Positions 1 through 6,957 of a DNA stretch of 9,244 nucleotides are shown here, in pieces (position 1 is the first letter of the stretch; each line of letters opens with the position of its first letter). Location of the stretch: positions 1 through 9,244 of the forward strand of contig JAEERZ010000077.1 in assembly GCA_016286075.1 (NCBI GenBank), read 5' to 3'. This DNA is from Selenomonadaceae bacterium. Lineage in GTDB: Bacteria; Bacillota; Negativicutes; Selenomonadales; Selenomonadaceae. Below the pieces are notes generated by a model. That model saw only the letters and a list, made by a program, of their open reading frames with translations. It was not told the DNA's origin and did no database searches. Both the position numbers and the translations under genes were made by a program.

Positions 1-496
1 CGTAATCCGCCGTCGCCTTGATGATGTCCTCGTCCTCCGGCGAGGCATGATAACTATGGACGAAATAAACGAAAGGATTTTCCGGGAGCCCCCGGAATAA
101 ATCGGCTTTCGCCTCTCGCATAATGGTGAGAGAATTCCAGCCCATGTGCGGAATCTTCAGCCCTTCCGCCTGAATCCGGCGGACGCGCCCGCGGAAGAAT
201 CCAAGACCTTCCGCCTCCGGTGACTCGTCGCTGCCCTCAAAGAGGATCTGCAGCCCGACGCAAATGCCAAGCAACGGCACGCCCGCACGCACCCGTTCCG
301 TCAGCACGGGAATCATGCCGCTGGCCCGGAGGTTTTTCATGCAGTCGCCGAATGCGCCGACGCCGGGCAGTACAATCTTGTCCGCTTGCCGGAGCACGTC
401 GGGATCGCTCGTGATCGCCGCGTCCGCGCCGAGAAAAAGAAACGCCTTCTCGACGCTGAACAGATTCCCGACGCCGTAATCCATGATCGCAATCAT
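1..496 (-). CDS. hisH: Imidazole glycerol phosphate synthase, glutamine amidotransferase subunit HisH (3' end cut by window edge)
   Basis: HisH hydrolyses glutamine and passes ammonia to HisF, which makes imidazole glycerol phosphate and AICAR in the cytoplasm. I translated this gene from the sequence: it starts MIAIMDYGVGN, and 165 residues are visible with no stop before the edge. Class I amidotransferase features are present: the oxyanion-hole segment PGVGAF (about 44-49), the nucleophile elbow GICVGLQ with Cys79, and the conserved FVHSYH segment (about 145-150). The catalytic His/Glu pair near the C terminus of the family lies outside the window. The ATG shares its A with the hisB stop (TAATG), and AAAGG lies 9 nt upstream, so it is probably translationally coupled to hisB. 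Fifth gene of the his operon; hisA and hisF would be expected next. Identity is secure; completeness cannot be judged. Confidence 0.95.
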   Translation of the reverse strand, partial: MIAIMDYGVGNLFSVEKAFLFLGADAAITSDPDVLRQADKIVLPGVGAFGDCMKNLRASGMIPVLTERVRAGVPLLGICVGLQILFEGSDESPEAEGLGFFRGRVRRIQAEGLKIPHMGWNSLTIMREAKADLFRGLPENPFVYFVHSYHASPEDEDIIKATADY

Positions 497-1083
497 TACA
501 ATACGCCTTTCGTCGAAAGCACCCCCACGCTCCCGTCTTTCCGCACGGCGGCGGCCAGCGCGTGGCCGAGGGCCTTGAAAAGCGCTTCGATCTTGTGGTG
601 CGTATTGCCGCCGTATAGAACTTTCGCGTGGAGGGTAATGCCGGCGTTGAACGCGAACGCCCGAAGGAATTCCTCGGTCAGCTCCGTGTCGTAGTCGCCG
701 ACGACGGGAGCCATTCCCCCTCCGTCGTAGACGAGATACGGCCGTCCGCTGATATCGAGGGCAACGAAGGCGAGCGCCTCGTCCATCGGAATATAGAAGG
801 AGCCGTATCTCGCAATGCCCGCCTTATCTCCCAACGCTTCTTTGACGGCCTCGCCGAGCACGATTCCGATATCCTCGATCGAATGATGGCCGTCCACGGC
901 GAGATCTCCCTTGCACTTCACGACGAGATCGAATCCGCCGTGCTTCGCGAACAGCGTCAGCATATGGTCGAAAAATCCGACGCCCGTTTCAATCTTGCTT
1001 TCTCCCACACCGTCCAAATTCACGGAAACGCGGACGGAAGTTTCCGCCGTCGTCCGTTTTTTCTCCGCCTTTCGCATCTTCAT
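496..1083 (-). CDS. hisB: Imidazoleglycerol-phosphate dehydratase HisB (monofunctional)
   Basis: HisB dehydrates imidazole glycerol phosphate to imidazole acetol phosphate, the sixth step of histidine synthesis. The 195-residue product is the usual length for the stand-alone dehydratase and has no N-terminal HAD phosphatase domain as in the E. coli bifunctional enzyme. Both metal-binding signatures are visible: VDGHHSIED (about 63-71) and GGNTHHKIE (about 158-166). GVGFFDHML (about 34-42) is also typical. The first ATG is preferred because GAGGAG, inside the end of hisC, lies 5 nt upstream; an alternative ATG two codons in would leave 11 nt. It overlaps hisC by 4 nt (ATGA) and hisH by 1 nt. 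Because it is monofunctional, the histidinol-phosphate phosphatase must be encoded elsewhere. Confidence 0.97.
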   Translation of the reverse strand: MKMRKAEKKRTTAETSVRVSVNLDGVGESKIETGVGFFDHMLTLFAKHGGFDLVVKCKGDLAVDGHHSIEDIGIVLGEAVKEALGDKAGIARYGSFYIPMDEALAFVALDISGRPYLVYDGGGMAPVVGDYDTELTEEFLRAFAFNAGITLHAKVLYGGNTHHKIEALFKALGHALAAAVRKDGSVGVLSTKGVL

Positions 1084-2147
1084 CGCTTCTCCTCAATAAA
1101 TCTTTTTACTTCCTTCATCCAGATATCGTTTTCCTCGCGCGTCCCCATGGAGATTCGCAGGCAATTCTCAAGTCTCGGCGCGCTGCCGAAGCTCCGCATG
1201 CCGATTCCGCGCTCCGTCAGGTATTCGTTCAATTCCACGGCTTTCGCGTATTTCATCAAAAGGAAATTCGTATAGGACGGGTAAACGGTCAGCTCCGGCA
1301 TAGCCTTCAACGTCTCTGCGACGCGCCTGCACTCGTCGCGAAGCATGTAAATCCTCGGCATGAATTCATCCCGCATCTGATACACGACGTCCGCCGTGAC
1401 CAGCGAAAGCACATTCAGATGATACGGCATGAACGCCTTTTTTATCATTTCCACGATCGACGCGTCCGCCATCATGTAGCCGACGCGCGCCGACGCCAGC
1501 CCGTAAGCCTTGGAAAATGTGCGCGCGACAATCATGTGCGGATATTTAGCCAGCAGCGGGACCGCCGACTCCTTTTCTCCGGCAAATTCCAGATACGCTT
1601 CGTCGACGAGGAACGCACAGTCGATATTTTGCGCGATGTATTCGACGTCCGATAGCGGAATCAAATTCCCCGTCGGATTGTTCGGAGTGCAGACCACTGC
1701 CAGCGAAGCCTTGTTCTCCTTCACGGCGCGGACGAATCTTTCCCGGTCGAGACTGTAATCCTCTTCCAATCCTACCGGCACGCCATTCGCGTCCGCCGCT
1801 TTCACATAAATCTTATACATGGAAAAGGACGGTTCGGGATAGACGATGGTATGCCTCGCCCCGCCAAACGCAAAGAACAGCTTCTCGATAATCTCGCTGG
1901 AACCGTTGCCGAAGAAAATCTGCTCTTCGCTGAGCGAATAATTTTCCGCGACCTGCGCGATGATATCTTCCATTTCCTGATTCGGATAGCGGTTGAACGC
2001 GACGCGGGAGAGCCGCGCCATCACGCGCTCCTCCACAAGCGGCGGCAGACTTGTCGGCGCTTCGTTCGCGTTCAGTTTTATGCGCCAGTCCCTCTCCGCC
2101 ACGTCATAGGCCGGCATATCCGAAAGCCCTTTGCGATATTTCAGCAT
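1080..2147 (-). CDS. hisC: Histidinol-phosphate aminotransferase HisC
   Basis: HisC is a PLP-dependent fold type I aminotransferase that converts imidazole acetol phosphate plus glutamate to histidinol phosphate plus 2-oxoglutarate. The product is 355 residues, normal for the family. Visible motifs are LNANE (about 25-29), the FGNGSSE phosphate-cup region (about 79-85), CTPNNPTG (about 153-160), the PLP-contacting DEAYLEF (about 182-188), and FSKAYGLASARVGY, with the Schiff-base lysine at about 213 and a conserved arginine at 221. The ATG directly abuts the hisD stop (TAGATG). Its SD (GGGAGG) lies within the last hisD codons, so translation is probably coupled. HisC-like enzymes can also act on aromatic amino acids, but the operon position makes the histidine role firm. 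Confidence 0.97.
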   Translation of the reverse strand: MLKYRKGLSDMPAYDVAERDWRIKLNANEAPTSLPPLVEERVMARLSRVAFNRYPNQEMEDIIAQVAENYSLSEEQIFFGNGSSEIIEKLFFAFGGARHTIVYPEPSFSMYKIYVKAADANGVPVGLEEDYSLDRERFVRAVKENKASLAVVCTPNNPTGNLIPLSDVEYIAQNIDCAFLVDEAYLEFAGEKESAVPLLAKYPHMIVARTFSKAYGLASARVGYMMADASIVEMIKKAFMPYHLNVLSLVTADVVYQMRDEFMPRIYMLRDECRRVAETLKAMPELTVYPSYTNFLLMKYAKAVELNEYLTERGIGMRSFGSAPRLENCLRISMGTREENDIWMKEVKRFIEEKR

Positions 2148-3488
2148 CTATCTTCCTCCCCGCAAACGAATCGCGTTCGCGTGCGCCTGAAGGCCTTCGG
2201 CCTCGGCGAGCCGCACGATGTCGTCGGAAACATTTTGCAGCGCGGGCTGCGTGTACGAAATGAAGCTCGTGCGCTTCATGAACGTCTCGACATTCAGTAC
2301 GGAATAAAACCGCGCCGTCCCTCCCGTCGGCAGGATATGGTCGGGCCCCGCGAAATAATCGCCCAGCGGCTCCGGCGAATACGCGCCGAGGAACACCGCA
2401 CCCGCGTGCCGGATATAGGGCAAAAGCTGGAACGGCTGCTCCGTCAGAAGTTCCAGATGCTCCGGTGCGGAAAGATTCGCAAAACGGACCGCCTGCATCA
2501 TGTCCTCGGCAACGACGATCAGGCCGTTCCGCTCGATGGAAGCGTCCGCGATTGCTTTACGCGGCAGCGCGGCAAGCTGCTTTTCCACCTCCGCCGCCGT
2601 CTTTTCCGCCAGCGCCGCGCTGGTCGTGATTACGATGCTCGACGCCAGCGGGTCGTGCTCGGCCTGGCTCAGCATATCTGCCGCCGTATAGACGGGGTCG
2701 GCGCTCTCGTCGGCGAGGATCAGAATCTCGCTTGGCCCCGCCAGCATGTCGATGTCGCAATGTCCGTAAACGGCTTTCTTCGCCAGCGTGACGAAGATAT
2801 TGCCCGGGCCCGTGATCTTATCCACGCGCGGAACCGTTTCTGTGCCAAAAGCCATCGCCGCGACAGCCTGCGCGCCGCCAATCTTGAAAATCTTGGAAAC
2901 ACCGATTTCCTTCGCCGCGAGCAGCACATAGGGATTAATCTTCCCGTCGCGGGGCGGGCACATCATGACGATCTCCCGCACGCCTGCCACCTTCGCCGGC
3001 ACCGCGTTCATCACGACGGAGGAAGGATAGGCCGCCGTACCGCCGGGAACATAAAGCCCGACGCGGTCCAACGGCAGCACCGATTGCCCGAGAAGCGACC
3101 CCTCCTCACGATATGTCATCCACGACTTCGGCTTCTGCTCCTCATGGTAGCGCCGCACGTTCGCGATGGAGCGGCGCAGGGACTCCATGACCTTCTCGTC
3201 GACCAGCTTTTCCGCTTCCCTGAACTCCGCCTCGCTGACGGCGAAATTCTCCGGCGCCAGCTCCGTGCGGTCGATGAGCTTCGTGTAGCGTGTGACGGCG
3301 GCGTCTCCTTCCCGGCGAACGTCGCCGACGATTTTCTCCACGACCTCCGACGCCGTCAAATCGGCGCCGAAAAGCTTCTTGTTCCCCTCCCGGATCGCGG
3401 GGCTTAGCTCCACCTCGTCAAAGGCGGCCTTACGCAACAAACGCTCGACTTCAGGCTCGCCACAATCCTTCACATTGACAATTCGCAT
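2148..3488 (-). CDS. hisD: Histidinol dehydrogenase HisD
   Basis: HisD oxidises L-histidinol to L-histidine in two NAD-dependent steps and is a zinc enzyme. I start it at MRIVNVKDCG, giving 446 residues, close to the family's usual length. GAAAGGA lies 8 nt upstream, overlapping the end of hisG. The open frame continues upstream, but that extension only overlaps hisG and is not HisD-like. Residues matching the family include the signature IDMLAGPSE (about 246-254), zinc-ligand candidates Gln275 and His278 (SQAEHDP), Asp383 (GPDH) and His436, and the catalytic Glu343-His344 pair in SAPEHLE. There is a 5 nt gap to hisG, and it abuts hisC directly. No key residue appears missing. Confidence 0.97.
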   Translation of the reverse strand: MRIVNVKDCGEPEVERLLRKAAFDEVELSPAIREGNKKLFGADLTASEVVEKIVGDVRREGDAAVTRYTKLIDRTELAPENFAVSEAEFREAEKLVDEKVMESLRRSIANVRRYHEEQKPKSWMTYREEGSLLGQSVLPLDRVGLYVPGGTAAYPSSVVMNAVPAKVAGVREIVMMCPPRDGKINPYVLLAAKEIGVSKIFKIGGAQAVAAMAFGTETVPRVDKITGPGNIFVTLAKKAVYGHCDIDMLAGPSEILILADESADPVYTAADMLSQAEHDPLASSIVITTSAALAEKTAAEVEKQLAALPRKAIADASIERNGLIVVAEDMMQAVRFANLSAPEHLELLTEQPFQLLPYIRHAGAVFLGAYSPEPLGDYFAGPDHILPTGGTARFYSVLNVETFMKRTSFISYTQPALQNVSDDIVRLAEAEGLQAHANAIRLRGGR

Positions 3489-3493
3489 TATGA

Positions 3494-4150
3494 TTATCCT
3501 TTCTTCAGTATTTCCTGCAAATCCTCGACCAAGCGATGGATCCTCTCGAACTTCATCTGGAAGCTCACGCGGTTTGAAATGAGCCTCGCCGTGGCGTCCA
3601 TGATGCGGACAATCTCCACCAGATGATTTTCCCGGAGCGTCGTCCCCGTCTCCACGATGTCGACGATACTCTCCGACAACCCGACGATAGGACCGAGCTC
3701 GATGGAACCGTTCAGCTTGATATATTCCATTTGCATCCCGTGCTCGCTGAAAAATCGCTCCGCGATCCGCGGAAATTTCGTCGCGACGCGGGTATGTGCA
3801 TAATCCTCGAGATGCGGACGCCGCTCGGCCTCCGGCACGGCCATCATCAAATGGCAATGGCCGAAGCCCAAATCCAGGAGCTCGTAGACCTCCTGACCGG
3901 ATTCCTCCAACACGTCCTTACCGATAACGCCGATATCCGCGGCGCCGTATTCCACATACGTCGGCACGTCCGCCGTCTTCGAGATGATGAACTTGACCTT
4001 TGCGTCCTCATTGACAAGAACGAGCCTGCGGGAAGACTCCTCCAGCCCCTCCGCCGAAAGCCCCGCCTGCGCCAATAGCTTCGCCGACGGAGAAAACAAT
4101 TTCCCCTTGGGCAGCGCAACCGTCAAATAATCCAAATCGTTGATCCTCAT
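3494..4150 (-). CDS. hisG: ATP phosphoribosyltransferase catalytic subunit HisG (short form)
   Basis: HisG condenses ATP with PRPP to give phosphoribosyl-ATP, the committed and feedback-controlled step of histidine synthesis. At 218 residues this is the short form, which lacks the C-terminal ACT-like regulatory domain and requires HisZ; hisZ is present at 5764-6948. Visible features are the N-terminal VALPKGKL (about 11-18), GAADIGVIGKD (about 69-79), RVATKFP (about 121-127), and the PRPP-binding signature ending DIVETGTTL (about 164-172). GGAGG lies 4 nt before the ATG. It is first in the operon, behind a strong promoter and a palindrome. Separation from hisZ by an inverted gene is the unusual aspect. 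Confidence 0.97.
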   Translation of the reverse strand: MRINDLDYLTVALPKGKLFSPSAKLLAQAGLSAEGLEESSRRLVLVNEDAKVKFIISKTADVPTYVEYGAADIGVIGKDVLEESGQEVYELLDLGFGHCHLMMAVPEAERRPHLEDYAHTRVATKFPRIAERFFSEHGMQMEYIKLNGSIELGPIVGLSESIVDIVETGTTLRENHLVEIVRIMDATARLISNRVSFQMKFERIHRLVEDLQEILKKG

Positions 4151-4163
4151 AAAGCCTCCATAG

Positions 4164-4185
4164 ATTCTTTATTTAGTTAAAGAAT
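4164..4185. promoter_or_regulatory. Perfect AT-rich palindrome in the hisG leader (candidate operator or leader hairpin)
   Basis: Arms ATTCTTTA (4164-4171) and TAAAGAAT (4178-4185) are perfect inverted repeats around a 6 nt centre. The element lies between the predicted transcription start (about 4191) and the hisG SD. That position suits a repressor operator; the nearby TrpR-family protein is the obvious candidate binder. The mRNA could instead form a weak AU-rich hairpin near the SD. The inverted repeat is seen directly; the role is inference. Confidence 0.45.
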
Positions 4186-4197
4186 TAACGTGGTAAT

Positions 4198-4226
4198 ATA
4201 ATAATAAATCTATCAAATTTTGTCAA
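4198..4226 (-). promoter_or_regulatory. Sigma-A-type promoter of the his operon
   Basis: On the minus strand, a perfect -35 box TTGACA (4226-4221) is followed by a 17 nt spacer and the -10 box TATTAT (4203-4198, five of six matches). The predicted start is near 4191, leaving a leader of about 40 nt. No T-box or attenuator-like structure fits into so short a leader. The same site read on the plus strand gives TTGTCA (4220-4225), but I see no convincing plus-strand -10 box at the right distance. Confidence 0.8.
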
Positions 4227-4284
4227 CAGTAAAAAGGAATCTCCTATTCGTCGTCGAAACATTTCCTATGGAAGAAACAATGCG

Positions 4285-4291
4285 AAAGGAG
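4285..4291 (+). promoter_or_regulatory. Ribosome binding site that fixes the dehydrogenase start
   Basis: AAAGGAG lies 8 nt before the ATG at 4300 but only 2 nt before an in-frame TTG at 4294. The spacing favours the ATG. Confidence 0.8.
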
Positions 4292-4299
4292 TTTTGCTC

Positions 4300-5247
4300 A
4301 TGAACATTCTTTCCCTGCATCCCCTGCGGGACACACAAATCGAAACCATAAAGGCCGCCTGTCCCGACGCCAGGATTCATCTGGCAAAAGCTTCGGACTG
4401 CGCGCCATATCTTCCCGATACGGAAATCTTGCTCGCCTTCGGGCAGGCGAATCTCGCGCCGATCCTGCCGCACGCACCGAAGCTTCGCTGGGTGCAGGCG
4501 CTGACCGCAGGCGTCGACGGATTCATCGCGCTGGACGCTTTCCGCCAATCGGATATCCTGCTGACCAACGTGCGCGGCATCCACGGCATCCCGATTGCCG
4601 AGCATGTGCTTGGCATGATCCTCTGCCGGACGCGCGGGCTCCTGACTGCCCACGACAATCAAATATCAAAACAATGGAAAGGGCTTCGCGGCCTCGATGA
4701 GCTTTACGGCAAAACCGCAGCCATCTTCGGCCTCGGCAGCGTCGGCAGCGTCATCGCCAACCGTCTGAAAGCGATGGGTATGACCGTCTACGGCGTCAAG
4801 CAATCCATGAGCGCCGAGCCCAACGTCGACAAGCTGTTCCCGCCTGACGCACTTTACGAACTGCTTCCGTCCGCTGATTTCGTCATCGTGACGCTGCCGC
4901 TGACGCCGAAAACGGAAAACCTTTTCTCGAAAAAAGCCTTCGAGGCGATGAAACCGTCCGCTTTTTTCATCAACGTCTCCCGAGGCCCCGTAGTGAACGA
5001 AACGGATCTCGTCGAGGCTCTGCGCGAAGAAACCATTGGCGGCGCGGCGCTCGACGTATTCTGCGAAGAACCGCTCCCCACGGACTCGCCCCTCTGGGAC
5101 GCGCCGAACCTTTTGATCACGCCCCATCACGCGGCCACGTCGCCGCGCTACATGGAGCGCGCGCTCCAGGTCTTCATCGAAAACCTCAAGGTTTATCCCG
5201 ATGCGTCGAAAATGAGGAATGTCATCGACAAAAAACGCGGCTACTGA
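4300..5247 (+). CDS. D-2-hydroxyacid dehydrogenase family protein (substrate unknown)
   Basis: This NAD(P)-dependent oxidoreductase of the D-isomer-specific 2-hydroxyacid dehydrogenase family interconverts a 2-oxoacid and a D-2-hydroxyacid. Counting from the ATG at 4300 it has 315 residues, a normal length. The nucleotide-binding motif is FGLGSVGS (about 143-150). The catalytic residues are Arg228 (NVSRGP), Glu257 (FCEEP) and His276 (ITPHHAA). The segment after the second Rossmann strand reads VYGVKQS and lacks the aspartate typical of strictly NAD-dependent members, so NADPH use is possible. Glyoxylate/hydroxypyruvate reductase, 2-oxoacid reductase or a PGDH-like enzyme are all candidates; the short length argues against full-length SerA. 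It is divergent from hisG and converges on the HD-domain gene with 1 nt between stop codons. The family call is firm; the specific reaction is not known. Confidence 0.9.
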   Translation: MNILSLHPLRDTQIETIKAACPDARIHLAKASDCAPYLPDTEILLAFGQANLAPILPHAPKLRWVQALTAGVDGFIALDAFRQSDILLTNVRGIHGIPIAEHVLGMILCRTRGLLTAHDNQISKQWKGLRGLDELYGKTAAIFGLGSVGSVIANRLKAMGMTVYGVKQSMSAEPNVDKLFPPDALYELLPSADFVIVTLPLTPKTENLFSKKAFEAMKPSAFFINVSRGPVVNETDLVEALREETIGGAALDVFCEEPLPTDSPLWDAPNLLITPHHAATSPRYMERALQVFIENLKVYPDASKMRNVIDKKRGY

Positions 5248-5248
5248 A

Positions 5249-5767
5249 TTAGCTTTGCGCGTCAGCCTTGCGAAGCAGCCGGAGTTCCGGCGGATCGTCT
5301 TCCGCCGGAACTTCATGATGCCTGCGTATTATGGCCGCTTCCGCCGAAAAGCCCAGATTTTCCAGCATATCCGCGCCTATTTCCGCGTGATGGAAATAGA
5401 CGCGCATTTTTTTTGACATCAGTCCCTTGCCGCCGTCGCCGCACGCATGGGCGCGTTCCGGGCACAAGGCCGCAAAAAGCACGGCGAAGGATTTCCCTAT
5501 CGTATCGAGATCGCCTTTTTTCCTCCCGATATCGTGCAAAAGCGCGCAGCGCGCCAAAAAGGCCGGATCGACCGGTTCCGGAAAGCCGACCGTCAGCTTT
5601 TCAGCGCATCGGGCCGTACGGAGGGCATGGCACTGGTCGGGCACGGACATCGCAAAGAACAGGCGCTGAAGCGCCGGAGGGAGCGAACGCTCTACATATT
5701 CCCTGTCTTCTTTGGAAACTCTTGCAGCCGCCGCCAATAAAAATTGGCGCACTCTCCCCATCATCAT
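5249..5767 (-). CDS. HD-domain metal-dependent phosphohydrolase, coupled to hisZ
   Basis: The 172-residue protein has the HD superfamily metal-site pattern: His47 (CHALRTA), the His78-Asp79 doublet in LLHDIGR, His126/127 in FHHAEIGADML, His150/151 in RRHHE, and a final Asp168. HD proteins usually hydrolyse phosphomonoesters, nucleotides or cyclic nucleotides; the substrate cannot be read from the sequence. No membrane segment, signal peptide or extra sensor domain is seen. The start overlaps the hisZ stop by 4 nt (ATGA), and three consecutive ATG codons (5767, 5764, 5761) are possible starts. I see no strong SD, so translational coupling to hisZ is likely. The C terminus sits only four residues after the last HD aspartate. 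Histidine context raises a role as histidinol-phosphate phosphatase, which is inference only. Confidence 0.85.
   Translation of the reverse strand: MMMGRVRQFLLAAAARVSKEDREYVERSLPPALQRLFFAMSVPDQCHALRTARCAEKLTVGFPEPVDPAFLARCALLHDIGRKKGDLDTIGKSFAVLFAALCPERAHACGDGGKGLMSKKMRVYFHHAEIGADMLENLGFSAEAAIIRRHHEVPAEDDPPELRLLRKADAQS
5283..5312. repeat. Perfect 12 bp GC-rich inverted repeat at a convergent gene end
   Basis: Arms AGTTCCGGCGGA (5283-5294) and TCCGCCGGAACT (5301-5312) are separated by 6 nt. It lies in the 3' coding part of the HD-domain gene and 35 nt beyond the dehydrogenase stop on the other strand. The RNA would form a very stable hairpin in either direction, but neither side has a T-tract. 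It may slow polymerase or protect 3' ends at this tightly convergent junction, or be a chance product of GC-rich codons. Confidence 0.5.
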
Positions 5768-6948
5768 TCCACGTAAACGAGCTCGCGATACCCCTTCGCC
5801 TTCTGTCGGCGAGCCGCCTCGTCGCGGCTTTCCTCCGACGGGGAAAGCTCGACGATCTCTCCCGCCGCGCGCCGCTCGCCCGCAAGACGGATCGCTTCTT
5901 CCCTCTTTTGCGCCACATAGGAGATATACGTATCCTTTTGCGGCGCCGGCTGCTTTAGGTTTTCCCGTTCCAGCGCCAGCATGATGCGCTCGATGCCAAG
6001 GGCGAAACCGGTGGCGGGACTCGCGCTCCCGAAATCAGAAAGCATACGGTCGTACCGCCCGCCGCCGCAGAGCGGAAAGCCGAGGCCCGGCGTGTACGCC
6101 TCGAATACCATGCCTGTATAATAACCGAAGTCGCGGATAATGCCGAGATCGAACGTCACATATTTCTCCGCCCCATACGCCTCCAGCAGCCGGTTAATCG
6201 TCTGCAGATTGTCAAGCGCCCGCAGGCTTTGCTCGTTTGCCGCCATCGTCCGCGCTTTCTCCAAAACCTCCGTGCCCCCGTGCAAAAGGGGAACGTCGAG
6301 CAATATCTCTTTTTCCTTCGGCGCTAGCCCCGCCTGATCGGCGAGCACGCGCAGCCCCACGAGGTCGTGCGCCTCCAGTGCCCCCTTCACGGCCTCCTGC
6401 GTACGTTCGTCAAGATGAAGCTCACGCATCAGCCCCTGGATATAATCGACTTGGCCGAGGCAAACCTGGAAATTCTTCAGGCCCGCGGTTTCCATCGAAG
6501 CGACTGCCAGCGCGACGATTTCTGCGTCGGCCGCCTCGGAACCGGAGCCCATGAATTCGACGCCGGCCTGATAGAATTCGCATTGTCTTCCCGTCTGCGC
6601 CTGCTCGTAACGGTAAACCGGGCTGAGATAAAACAGCTTCAACGGCATTTCCGCGCTCTTCATGCGGCTCGCCACGACGCGCGCGATTGGCGTCGTCATT
6701 TCGTGACGCAGCGCCACCGTGCGGTTCTGCCGGTCAAAAAACTTGAACATATACGGCTCTATGCTTCGCCCGTTCCCGAGGGTCAGCGTGTCCAGGAACT
6801 CAAACGCCGGCGTCACGATCTCGTCGTATCCCCAGCGCGTAAACCCGCGCACGATCAGCGACTCTATGCCACGTTTCTCCCTCGCCTCCGCAGGCAAAAA
6901 ATCCCTAGTCCCATAAGGGATTCCCAAAACATTTTCCTTCATCCTCAT
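5764..6948 (-). CDS. hisZ: ATP phosphoribosyltransferase regulatory subunit HisZ
   Basis: HisZ is a catalytically inactive paralogue of histidyl-tRNA synthetase that assembles with short-form HisG into the hetero-octameric ATP phosphoribosyltransferase and confers histidine feedback. The 394-residue product shows the class II synthetase core: PYGTRDFLP (about 11-19), LRHEMTTPIAR (about 80-90), motif-2-like YRYEQAQTGRQCEFYQ (about 112-127), GYYTGMVFEAY (about 275-285), GGGRYDRML (about 295-303) and motif-3-like ATGFALGIERI (about 312-322). It departs from true HisS in the C terminus, which is short (about 338-394). Length and the nearby short HisG support HisZ rather than HisS. GAGG lies 7 nt upstream of the chosen ATG and overlaps the yerC stop. 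It overlaps the HD-domain gene by 4 nt. Confidence 0.93.
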   Translation of the reverse strand: MRMKENVLGIPYGTRDFLPAEAREKRGIESLIVRGFTRWGYDEIVTPAFEFLDTLTLGNGRSIEPYMFKFFDRQNRTVALRHEMTTPIARVVASRMKSAEMPLKLFYLSPVYRYEQAQTGRQCEFYQAGVEFMGSGSEAADAEIVALAVASMETAGLKNFQVCLGQVDYIQGLMRELHLDERTQEAVKGALEAHDLVGLRVLADQAGLAPKEKEILLDVPLLHGGTEVLEKARTMAANEQSLRALDNLQTINRLLEAYGAEKYVTFDLGIIRDFGYYTGMVFEAYTPGLGFPLCGGGRYDRMLSDFGSASPATGFALGIERIMLALERENLKQPAPQKDTYISYVAQKREEAIRLAGERRAAGEIVELSPSEESRDEAARRQKAKGYRELVYVE

Positions 6949-6957
6949 TCCGTTTCC

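Noticed and set aside
1851..3407. 518-codon open frame on the plus strand
   Set aside because: It lies antisense to hisC and hisD, both complete with all catalytic motifs. The protein is Arg/His-rich with no recognisable domain, which is typical of the shadow frame of GC-rich genes.
3489..3857. N-terminal extension of the hisD frame into hisG
   Set aside because: The extension is low-complexity, overlaps well-formed HisG, and has no family match by eye. The internal ATG at 3488 has a good SD and gives the normal HisD length.
4220..4250. Plus-strand promoter for the dehydrogenase using TTGTCA as -35
   Set aside because: The -35-like box only mirrors the his promoter on the other strand, and no hexamer at 16-19 nt spacing matches TATAAT at more than three positions.
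4151..4299. T-box, his attenuator or riboswitch in the hisG leader
   Set aside because: The predicted leader is only about 40 nt, with no His-codon leader peptide, terminator-antiterminator pair or T-box sequence.
4666..5316. 216-codon minus-strand frame opposite the dehydrogenase
   Set aside because: The dehydrogenase on the plus strand has its full catalytic set and a good SD; the opposing frame is a shadow.
5764..6948. Histidyl-tRNA synthetase (hisS) as an alternative call for hisZ
   Set aside because: The synthetase-like core lacks a full anticodon-binding domain, and short-form HisG in the same window requires HisZ.
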